The notes beneath the pieces are model-generated. The model did no database searches. It was not told where the DNA came from and saw only the letters and a program-made list of their open reading frames with translations. This document shows positions 24,081 to 34,892 of a stretch of DNA of 64,000 nucleotides, in pieces (the first letter of the stretch is position 1; each line of letters begins with the position of its first letter). The position numbers and the translations under genes were made by a program. Location of the stretch: assembly GCF_041296385.1 (NCBI RefSeq), contig NC_091019.1, forward strand, positions 13,098,531 through 13,162,530. The letters are read 5' to 3'. The DNA is from Aphelocoma coerulescens (taxonomy: Eukaryota > Chordata > Aves > Passeriformes > Corvidae).

Positions 24081-26759
24081 TTAACAAATGGGTATGTACA
24101 CTTTTGTGAAATAAAGACATTGCCAATGAAGACAGAGCTGAGTGTCAGAGTTATTTTCCATGACTTACTGAGGTAAAAATCCTGGGGTGTGACCACTACT
24201 ATGGGACGAGGATGAGAAAAACCTGATTTGATTTTTTTATCACATGTCACCAAAGATGGTAATTTTCTATTGGCTTTCAGACATTTAAGCATGTTTGTTT
24301 ATTTAGAAGTAAGAAGTTCCTGGTTTAAGGAACTGCATGAATAAAAGGATCTCTTAGATTTACTAGTAAAACAGTCTGGTACTATACCATAGGTGGTAAT
24401 ATCAAGAGGAATTGCTGGTCAAGGGTATCTGGGGCCAGTCACTCAAGGCCTGATTCAGACAAAGAGCCTTAGCTCTTGTCTAGTGTCTACCCAGTAATTT
24501 TTAATGTGCTTTACACCAATAAAACAGTCTGGTTCTAGAGCTTTCCTGGAAAGTCTCACCACTTCCACCAGAAATGTTTGTGCACTAAGCCATTTTAATT
24601 AAAGCATACTAACTTTGATACCTTCCTTAAATAATGGTTTGGGGTTTTTTTTCTGGAAGATTTCTATCTGTAGGTATCAGCAGTATTAACTCAGACATAG
24701 AGTTTTAGGGATAAAACCTTCTGTAGGTTTCATACTCCTTATAATAGGCAGGCCTGAGGCAGAGCCCATCAGCGCTGTCAGTGTCAGTGCAGCCCAGCAG
24801 TCATTTCTCAGCCTCTCTGGCCCTGCAAGCAGCACAGATGTCAGCTCAGATTAGCTGTCCTGGGAGCCAAGGGGTTTAGCACAGGCATGGTGCCCATCTA
24901 ACCTGCTTTTGGTACCCTCTGAAGCATCCTGTGCTGTGGGCAGCGTGGGCTGTGTTTGCTGGGCAGTTACTGACCAGCCGGGTTAACTCTGCTCCATTGC
25001 CTGGCACAGACGTGCCCTCTCTGCTGTGAAATCATTTCTATGTGGGAGGACAGGGAGGAAGATTCACACCCACTGAAGTCCAATACTGCTCCTTTAAAGC
25101 AGTAATGGAACAGTGTGTGCTGAGTACAGGACTGGCTTTTGCCCAGTGAACAAGTAAGAACAAAATCAAATAGTGGAGAGCAGGTCAATAAGAGAGCAAT
25201 CAATCTGTCTTAAATCTGAATAAAGCATGGCTCACATAGAAGAAATAGTACCTGTGCATGCAGTAAAGTTGTAGATCATAATGAATATGTGCAGTTTTAA
25301 TCCTGGTATCTCCTGATTCATTAATTCTTGGCTATATTTTTCATAGCCTTGTAAATTGTTCTTGTAAGTAATATATAAACATATTTAAGAAATCTTAGCT
25401 TAATGGTACTGTATTCTTCATAATGTTTTAACCTTTTAAAAATCTTTGAATGGTAATCTGCACGTTTTTTCTTGTGTTCAGGTGCATATGTGTGTTTATA
25501 ATAAAAATAAAATATAAAGCTTCCAATGTAGTTTTTGCATACAGCAATGTTTGGCTTAGGTTACTTATTATTTGATCCAACATAAACAGTGCTTTTCAGG
25601 ATCATATGCCCCAAATAAACTTTCCAGATACCTTTTAGACATCAGATTAGAAAGAAGACCTAATTCTGTGCTTACAAGTTGACTGTGTTTTATTAAGATA
25701 ACCTAATGTTAAGTATAGTGTAGAATAAAGGAGTTTAAAAATCTGCCAGGTGTTTAAAAATGAAACAAAACAGAGAATGGGAACAGGTCATATGGCACAA
25801 GGAGCAAGAAATAAGGCTTGATGCCAAGTTTGATATGACAGAATTCTTGACTGGAGAGAGGAAACAGGTTGTGCACTGTAACTGGGAACTGTGGGGGAGT
25901 GAACAAAGATGAGAGAGTGGAGGAAAGTGGAGGGAAGAAGATCCTAATCTGACAGCATCAGGAAGCACAAGAACTAAGTGTCCCTGCTGACTCCTGGAGC
26001 TGTAAAATTATATTGGTGTATCTTACACTTTTGATAATTGTCACTCACTAAGTGTTCTGGTGCTCTACTCATTCCAGGTAAGCCAGGGTAGTGATTGACC
26101 CTGCTATGGCAACTCCTTTCCATGCTGCAAGAACCGGGAGGTGACTGGACAAAAAAATGTTCCCTCCATTGGTTGGTCTGGCTGGTGAATATTTGCTTCT
26201 TCAGCTGGCCAAGTTGTTGGGTGGCTGTGCTAATTACTTGGCATGCAACTCAAGTCTAAAGAGGCCCTTTGTTTTATTTTGGACAATAATGAAACACTTT
26301 CTTTGATTAATGTGGATTACTAGTTAATTAATGCTCATCACTGTTGTATTTTAATAGAAGTGTGTGATACATAAAGATTTCTGCTTCTTGAAAAAAACCA
26401 ACCATTTCCTTTCTTTACAACTTCCTGATAAATTAATAATGAGCATTTTGCTACCTCTTTGATATTGCTGGGATCACATTCTATGTGTGGCTTTCTCTGG
26501 GACCACTATATTTCAGGTCAGTTCATACTGTTTTGTCTGTTTCTGATACAGTACAAATGTTTTGCCTTTTAGTCCTCTCGTAAGTTGTTACTGTCCTAGG
26601 CCATCATCTTCTTCCTGCTTGCATTAGGATAGAAATGCTGCATTTTAAGAAATCTACAACTTTCTGCAAATCTGGCTCATTATAACGTTACAATGCATTG
26701 TTAATTCAGTGCTCAGCAGATTAAGATAAATCACACACTGGGTATTATGAGGAAGCTTC
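22801..26759. other. Intergenic sequence with ATT microsatellite
   Basis: Possible eroded L3-like sequence up to about 23660, the ATT microsatellite, then AT-rich unique sequence. A segment at 26160-26350 has enhancer-like AT-rich composition (GCTAATTACTTGG, TAGTTAATTAATGC) without further support. Confidence 0.5.
24018..24082. repeat. (ATT)n microsatellite, about 21 copies
   Basis: An uninterrupted run of ATT triplets over about 65 bases. Open frames reading poly-isoleucine across it on both strands are an artefact. The length and purity predict high polymorphism. Confidence 0.98.
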
Positions 26760-27080
26760 AGGATTTGAGGATGTAAATCGAGGCTGGCACCTCCTTAGGA
26801 GGAGTTATGAGGCTAGAGGGGGTTTGACTACTAGAGATCTTCAAGGAATCTGCCTGGGGCCAAACGTGATGCTTTCATTAATGACCTCTCTGAAATAATG
26901 AAGAGTTTGCTAATGAAACCCCCTGTTGGAATACAGCTGGGAAACATTGTTACTGTGCAAGAGAATAGCAGTATGATAAAGAGGAGCTGAATAACCTTGA
27001 GGACAGCAAGAGATAGAACAGAAGAAATTCAGCAGCTGAGAGAAGAGGTTCATGCACTTAGAGGCTGTGCACGAGAGCTT
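26760..27080 (+). mobile_element. Ancient CR1/L3-like LINE fragment (reverse transcriptase part)
   Basis: TTCATTAATGACCTCTCTGA near 26876 (the FINDL block), GAGTTTGCTAATGAAA, ACAGCTGGGAAACATTG, GAATAACCTTGAGGACAGC and TTCATGCACTTAGAGG follow each other in the order and spacing of the CR1/L3 reverse-transcriptase region. The copy is very diverged and has no open frame. Confidence 0.6.
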
Positions 27081-29089
27081 TCTCCTGTGAGACTGTAGCT
27101 GCTACCTAACCCAGTCAAGGTCAGGATCCACTGACTTTTCAGTCATTGTTCATGTAAAAAACTGCTGTAGCTTAAGCATCATGGAACTTCTACTAAATCA
27201 AAGCTGATGCAAGTTTTACAAGTTATATATTTTCCTGTCTCTCCCACTGGCACAGCCCTCCAGAAACACAAGGCAGAACCAAATAAACACTGAGGAGCAC
27301 AAGCTTGTTTCACTCTTAATTCATTTGTCCGTCCAATTTGAAGGCAGAACCTGAGTCTCTCAGGAAAATGCATCAGCAATAGGATCAAGAATATTCAGTT
27401 TCAAGTTTTCTGCATTCTCCAGCTGAAATATTTACCATCCCCCTTGTCTCCTGTAAGCTACTTCTACCATTTACACTGCATTGTGGTGAAACTTGACCAG
27501 ATAAAAAGTTCCTGCCAGGTCACTTGACAAATGTTGATATTAGAACCAGAGAAGGGATGGAAGTATCTTGCAGGCAGAGTGGCACTGCCCCTCGGGCCAG
27601 CACTGGCCTCAAGGGTGGGATGAAACTGCCCCAAAGATCCCTGTTCATCATTAATGTGTTGAAAGTGCTGTGCTGCTTATGTTCCTGCTGAATTTGGATG
27701 ACAGCCTTTGCACACCAATTTTAATTTAGAAGGAAAGACTGATGAAAATGCCTTTGAGATGTCCATGTAACGGCATCAGTGGTTACTCATAGTCACTGCC
27801 AACAATAAATACTGTATTGATCCACAAGGATGGGACCCTGGGAACAAAATGCTTCCCGAAAGTGGAGCACTCACTCTTCTGATGCTCTCTTAAATGTCTT
27901 CCAGCAGTGGTCCTGCAGTGGCATGTCTCATTATTTGTTACAGTTGAAAGGCTGCTTCTTCTCATTAAATGTTTTGTGCTGCACAACAGGTCTCGGGTTT
28001 ACTGTTGCTTGAAGTTCCCTTGTGAATTTTTTTCCCTTTTCAAAGAGTTTCAAAGTAGTCCTTCTTTACTGATCTTTCACAATCACTAAAACGTTGGAAG
28101 AGCATACAGACTGTGACAGAAAACAAAGTTCAGGCAATTCCCAGCTGAGGGTGATATGGCACCGTATATCCATCACATAGATTTAGGCATTAGAGAGAAA
28201 ATTAAGCAGCTTGTTGAAGTAGTGGCACTGTGCCTAGGTGTTGGAAAGAAATACAACACTTCCCATCAGTAAATGAGGATTTAATGTTCAGGGTGCTCAA
28301 ATGTTTCTTATTTTTTCTAAAGCAAACCTTCATTAGCATGTTTGTTTAAGCAGTACAAACTGTCCTGTCCTGGTGGCCACGAGACTTTGGCTGCAGCTGC
28401 CAGTCCCTTCTAATGGGCACTTGGACATCATCTGCATGTGTCCACTTTGTTTTGCACAGAGAAAACAGGATTTTTAAAGGGTCAGATTGCTGGTGAATAG
28501 CGGAAATAGGTTCATAAAACCAGTGGTAGTAGGTGCAAAACTGTGTCACTGTTTTAGTTCTTTAGTATTTTTAGTTCTTCTAATTTTTTTATCCACAGAG
28601 CTTTATTTCTGCTTGCAGGACATTTTTATTCAAAGGTAGTAAGATTCCAGAAATCAATGTTTGTAATGTAAATTGTGACCTGACTTTAATGTTAGGCTTG
28701 ATCACTGTCTGCTGAAACAGCTGTGCCTTAAGAAATACTGACTGTGATAAATCCACCTCTACAGTGAAATGTACAAAAAAAGAAAATACACATACAAATA
28801 ATTATTTATAGAGTCTGGTATGGGACTAGAACAGCAAGAAACTTGAGGAAGAAAACCTTAAAACTCTCCTGTGCCAGATCCTGGAAGTCAGAGGCAATGT
28901 TACCACATTACTGACACTGGGTCTATACAGGCAGGCTCTGTGGTCTCTACACGACCATTTGTGGGGTGCTCACAGCTCTGGCCTCAGCAGCTGCCCTTGA
29001 GAAAGCACCACCTTATTAAACAACTTTATTTTTGCTTTGCCTTCCCGTGCAGCTCGTTAAATTGCAGGCTTTGTGCCTGACTGGAGACA
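27081..29089. other. Intergenic sequence, nothing recognised
   Basis: Unique AT-rich sequence leading up to the isolated CpG island. No exon, RNA gene or young repeat was identified. Confidence 0.6.
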
Positions 29090-29590
29090 TCCAGCTAAGT
29101 GCCAGCACCTGTGGCGCAGAGCCCCGGCAGCTGGGCCAAGCGCTGAGCCCACCTGGCCAGAACCTTCTGGATGGAGGAAAGGCTGGGCTCAGCTGCTTCT
29201 TGGTTTTGCTCCAAAAGGAAGCGTAGCGCTGAGAAAGATGCCTGGTGCAGGTGTTGCTTCGAGGGATGTTTTTGACCTAGAACGACGGAGCCACACTGAT
29301 TTCAGAGGAGAGAAGGCAGCTGCGCCACCCGGGGAAGTTTTTGGAAGGTGATGAGGATAAATTATGTGGGAGGTGAGATCAGCGCTAGTTCCCAGAGGGG
29401 AGCGTTCTGTTTCGGATGCTGTTGCTGCGTTTGTAGCCGGGGCTGTCCCGTGTGCAGGGCCGAGGGGCAGCGGGACGAGGCTCTGTGCTCCTGCCAATCC
29501 GGGCCGGGGCCGCGAGGTGGAGCCGCGGCCGCGCTTCTGCCTCCGGCTCCTGCCTTTAATTTCCCGGGTTGTTTTCCCCTGGAGCTGTAA
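29090..29590. promoter_or_regulatory. Small isolated CpG island, 26 kb upstream of GALNT18
   Basis: CpG dinucleotides are rare in the surrounding sequence but cluster here, most densely at 29380-29550 (I count roughly eighteen in that span). The core includes CCAAT (29494-29498) and a NotI octamer GCGGCCGC (29525-29532). Candidate splice donors follow on the + strand: GAG|GTGAGA at 29373 and CT|GTAAGC at 29587. No recognisable protein is encoded on either strand; the overlapping open frames are biased by composition. It may be the promoter of a non-coding RNA, an alternative distal 5' exon, or a CpG-rich enhancer. Confidence 0.6.
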
Positions 29591-32500
29591 GCAAGCTGCT
29601 TTGGGAGGGATTGACAAGGCAAGTGCTTCATTTCTTCCGAGCGATGAAAAGCCCTGGCTGGCAGCTTCAAAGCAAGGCTTTCCTGTGTTGTTTGTCCTTC
29701 CACAAGGACGTGGGAATAGCAGCGTGCCCAGGGTGGCTTTTGGAGTATCCTGAATTTGTCTGGTGGTGGTGCCAGGGGAAAAAGCATTTCCTGGAGGACA
29801 AAAGAACCATCCTGTTTACTTCTAATTCTTGAACAGGCGTAGGAGAGAAGAAAGGTGTGGAAGGGGAGGTTCCTCCCCTCACTCCCAAAACTGGTTTGTT
29901 TCGCCCAAGAAAGCAAAGAAACTCTCGGTGCCCAGTGTGACTCAGTGGTTCAGCCTAAGCAGGAAGCCTACAGGGGATTTGGCTTCATTCAGCCTGCCAA
30001 GGGCACTAAACCCAAGGATTTTAGTCCTTCTCCTCTTCACTAATGTAGCTGTGGCCTAAAAAGCAAAATAATATGCCTTAGTCTTTGTGAGGGAACTTGC
30101 TCCCCAGTGTAGGGACCCATACAGCAGAGTGGCAACGAGGTTATGAAGTTACTGCATCTGAAGTACAACCAGCTTCAGGGCTGGGAAAAGTCCTCCCTTA
30201 TGACTGTCAGAGGAACACCTAGAGCAGACCTCTGATGTGAGGAGAATGTCCAAAACTGCAGCTGGCTAATAATATCCAGTCAACTTTTGAAAATAATCTG
30301 AGTTGCTGTGTCTGAACCAAGTTTCCTGGATCTCTAGAGAATCTTATTTCAACTCCAAAGCCTTATTTTAAGAATTAACTCAACATTTCAAAACAAGCTG
30401 TTGGAATTTCAGTGGTGCTGCAATTTGCCATCTGCTATTTTTCTAATTCTAGCTTATGCTCAGATAAATTTGGCTCGTTTTCACAAAAGTATGTTCTAGG
30501 ACTTGCATGTTCTGGCACTGCACGATCCTCTTGGATTTATTCATGGGTTGCGTGGGTACCTGGGGATGGGGTCTCAGAACGGAAAAGGTTTCTGACGTCT
30601 GTTCTTAACCTTCCCTTTTTTCAAATTTAAGAAATTGTTCTAAATAACACGTTTTATTATTCTGAAAGGGAAGTGAGAGGAGGATCAGAGATTGCAGTCT
30701 CTGCTTGGTTTGGTGGAGTTTTTGGTGATTTGACTTCCAGAAAGAGTACTCTGCTATCGGTAACACTTACACTGCTCTAAATAAAAAATACACATGGGGG
30801 TTTTTTTTCTTTTTTTTTTTTTAGATGTTGTTGTTATTATGAAAGCATGAACTTCATAACTGATGGGCAGATTTCCAAAATGTGTGAGGGCTTAGCAAGG
30901 TTAACATTCCAGAGGGATAACAATACAAAGTGTCTTGATTCTGGTTAACCTAGCAGTTGTCAAGGGCTGGGCCTTCTCTGCATTCCAGGCTACTGTAATA
31001 ATTTCCTGTATTTCTGGGACATTTGCACATACCATCTTTTAAGTTTGTTTTCCAGTTACTGTATCCAATTATATATAGGCTTACATTCTAAGAGTTGCAC
31101 TGAAGTTTCACACAAAGAATAGGGATGTTTGGATCAGAGTTCTTCCCTGGTGTGTTTTAGCCACTACTTAGGCACCTGAGTCCAGGTGACTCCTGTTCCT
31201 GTCTTTTGGATCACCTACTCCTAGTGTAACTTAATTCTATCACAGCGTTACCTGCACTTTACTAGAGAGAGCTTCGTGAAATACTGCATGAAGGACATGC
31301 TTTTATTCTTTTATGGGCAGAACACCTAATCCTGTTTCCAGTCACACACCTAATGTACTTTGGGCTGCCTGGGAAGTGAATCACAGCCAGAAGAGAGCCA
31401 GAGAAGGAGCTGTGTTTCTGCTGTTGTACTATTAAACACTAGGTGCATTATAAGGGAATGCTATTAATAGTTAAAAAGCAATTTAAGAGTAAACTTTGTT
31501 GTACAATGAAGCAAAACAAACCTGTTTTCTTCCTCCCCTTCACAAAACCAAAGCTGGCTGTCTGGAGACTTCTGAAATGAGCTGGTATTAGCAAGTTTCT
31601 TGAAGAAAAATTAAATGTGGGGTAACTAATAGAATTTATTGAAACTTGGGAAATTATGTTGCCTGTTTCCAAGCACAGTAAGCTGTAATATTCCATAAGA
31701 GAGCACTAAAATCACTTGACTGTTAACAGGCTTGTGTGATAGATGTGCATGAGGAGGGCACTTCTTGTCTTGCTGCAAAGCCATAGCTGACTCTGTACCT
31801 GCAAACCCAGACCTTTTCATACCCCAAAAGGTCAACCATTAGCTTTATTTGTAAGGCAGCACCTGAGATCGCTGTGTGATTTATACCCACCCACAGATGG
31901 GGCCAGCTTGTTTTCCTCATGGGAGGTACATGAGGAAGTGTCCAGGTTCCAGAGCAGTCCCATCTGCACAGTTCCACAGAAGCTGAGCTTTTTTTCACTG
32001 CTCATCACCAAACAGTCTTACCCTCTCCTCTGCCTTGGCTCCAGTGCATGGTCAACTCAGAGCTGAGCTGTCTGCCAGGAACCCTCCTGAGCTGGCTTCT
32101 TGTTGGGTTAGACAGGTGCCAGCTCTAGGAAAAGAGTTGCATGCACAGCCTGAAGTAGGGAGTTCCTTCATTCAGCCACGTGTGTCTGCCCTAGACCTTG
32201 TTCTTTGAACAAGGGATAATCAGACTGAAATGGAAGAGAGGTGACTGAGGTGGTCAGTCAGAGATGCCTTCTGACTGTCCTCTAACAGAGCCAGAGGCAT
32301 CAAATGGTGAAAGGTTGGGAGAAAGAAATGGAACTAAGGAGGAAAACCACTCTGTGTATGTTCCTCAGTTCATTTGTCAAGGTTTGGGGCTTGTCTACTT
32401 TCCAGGGTTGTTTCCCTGTATTTCTGGGAAATTCAGTCAGGGCTGTAGGACACCAGAGCACGGCCTTTGACTTGGGAACTCTGCCTCCCCTAAATCTCTG

Positions 32501-34527
32501 GGGGCTGAAAGAATATTTTGGAGAAAGAAAGCCTTTGTGGTGTGCTCCATTACATGCTCTCTCTGGGTTATTTGCTGTTGGACAGGTACTAAGTCAAACA
32601 AAGGCTTGTTCAGACCCAGTGTGTTAAACACTTAGTGGGCTCAGGGAAGGAGTCAGACTCCCAGGAGCTCCTCTGCCCTGCTCAGACAGTCTCCTGCAGT
32701 GGGCTGGCTGTGTGCAGGGATAATGCAAGGGGTTCCTTCTGTACTGTGCTGCAGTTAACACCTGCTGGACTTTCATCCTCTGAAGTGCTGAGTGTGCTTT
32801 GTCCTGGGATAGGTAACCTCTGTACTTCAGGCATCTCAGATAAAGCAGGTGGCTGTAGGTGTGACAAAGGAAGCAAACCTTGGCCACAAGAAGGAAATGG
32901 ATTCAGTATGTGCCTTTCCCCCCCAATACTACATTCCTCATTTTTTGAGATTCGTATGTAACACAGTGCCTGTGCCTTACATATGGATGTGCACAGGCAC
33001 GTATGTAACCTCTGTGGGGTCACATAAAACATAATTTTGAAGTGTGGATCTCAATACTTCTCAGTAGCCAAATGGAACAATGCAAAATCTAAGACATTTG
33101 AGAGAAATGAGGATAGCAGGCTGCCAAATGCTGCTCAATTGTGCTCTTTGGCAGGGTGATCTCTTTAGGTGTTGACCTGTCAGCAGCTATTTTGAAAGGA
33201 GCCAGGATTTTGGTTAGTAAATGGAAGGAGACCTAATACAGTCAGCAGAAGGTTTTCAGTGTCAGGCTACTGAGGAGCAAAAATTTCAGTGCTATTTATA
33301 TTCCTTCTCAACTATGAATTTTCAAGTACTTTGCATTGTTTAAGGCCAAGTATTGACAGATGTTGAATGTTTTCAACTAGCAGTAAAGTCACAAGGATGT
33401 GAGGTCAAATCCCACATAATGAGCTAAGCTCATAGGGTCAGCCCTATCCAAATTATTTGAAGAAATTTTACTGAAACACAATCATGTTCCTTTAGTCCTC
33501 ATCTTCTCCCATATTTTTAAAAAGGACTACTACCTAAGCAGAGAAAATCTGTACAGGTGTTAGGCAAAGGGGAATGGTTATTAAAGAGTGGTTATTGTAG
33601 TGTTGTTTGGACACCAGTATGGTCTGGATTAGCATAGTTGTGTTGTGATTAATGGCCTAATCAAAACTCAGAAAAATTACAGAACTTACACAAAGGAATG
33701 CAATATCCACTACCAGCACAGAACTTCATAACGAGGCAAAGCATGAAACCGTTTGATGTCATTAATAAAATCTATCATGGGAGGCAGGAAAGTATTTGCA
33801 ATTGCATCAGTCCTTGAGAAAAAGGCAGACAAGACAGCTGGGGTGATGGAAAAGATAATACATTAAAGAAAAATTAACATATCTTTGGGGATCTTTTTAG
33901 CAGGAGGTGAAGGGAAGCTTTTATTCATTAAGAGAAACTGCAGTTGTCTGAAAGCATGGAGAACATCATGGATAGAAATCTTCACTATTAGAGCAAGCAT
34001 TCTTTAAGTGGAGACCCTTAGAGGTACCTGGGTGTTTTATGTAACCAGTGCTATTTTTTCAAGTGGAAGTTTCAGCTGCAGTTGTGTTTTACCTTTGTGT
34101 CAGCTAGTGAGTCCTTCTGGAGAATGCACCCACTCTTCCTCTCACGTATTTCAGCTAATGATAGCTATGAAAATGCAGTGAGTGTTGAGGTTCTTCGTTT
34201 TAGTTAAGTCATACCATAAAACTTTGTAAATCTTCAGAACCTGGAGTTACTGTATTCTTCTCTTGCTTAAATTCTTGCCTGGCTTTGCATTTCCTTGAGC
34301 ACTGAAATCTGCAGACAGACCTTGTGGCCTGTTCATTCCTTGTTGGCTTCATCCCCTTAAAAGATGGGGATGTTTCTATCATTGTACTCTCCTGTGAAAT
34401 AGAAGACAATAGGCTTGAAGTCACCAGATCAAGTCACGAGGCACAAGATGCAGGCACTGCACCTAGGAATAGCCTAAGAGCCTCTCTGGAAGGTGGCTGA
34501 TTTTGTATCCCTCTGCTTTACAATTCA
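29591..34527. other. Intergenic sequence, nothing recognised
   Basis: Unique sequence with T-runs near 30800-30822. Open frames over 29.6-30.0 kb are continuations of the GC-rich bias of the CpG island. No recognisable protein. Confidence 0.6.
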
Positions 34528-34892
34528 GAGGAGCAGCTGAGGGAGCTTGGGTTGTTCAGTCTGGAGGAAAGGAGGCTCAGGGGAGACCTTATCACCCTCT
34601 ACAGGAGGATGTAGCTGGGTGGGGTCGGTCTCCCAGATAACAAGAGACAGGATGAGAGGAAATGGCCTCAAGTTGTGCCAGGGAAAGTTCAGATTGGATA
34701 TTAGGGAAAATCTCTTCAAGAAAAGGGTTGTCAGGCAATGCAATGGGCTGTCTGGGGAAGTGGTGGAATCACCATCCCTGGAAGTGCTCAAAAAACATGT
34801 GGATGTGCACCTGGTGAACATGGCTGGATTAACAGTTGGACCTGATCAGCTCTGAGGTCTTTTTCAGCCTTAATTGTTCTATGATGCTACAC
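34528..34892 (+). mobile_element. CR1 LINE 3' end
   Basis: Forward-orientation CR1 3' region. It includes TTCAGTCTGGAGGAAAGGAG, GGGGAGACCTTATCACCCTC, ACAGGATGAGAGGAAATGGC, a TTAGGGAAAATCTCTTCAAG block, and the tail ending GCCTTAATTGTTCTATGATG. It is 5'-truncated. It is well preserved, so it is younger than the L3-like pieces. Confidence 0.92.

Noticed and set aside
23928..24292. Open frames of 82 and 93 codons with a poly-isoleucine stretch on each strand
   Set aside because: They are produced by reading through the ATT microsatellite.
29189..29916. Open frames of 142 and 184 codons on the - strand at the 29.4-kb CpG island
   Set aside because: Composition-driven: arginine-, proline- and alanine-rich, overlapping + strand frames, with no recognisable domain.
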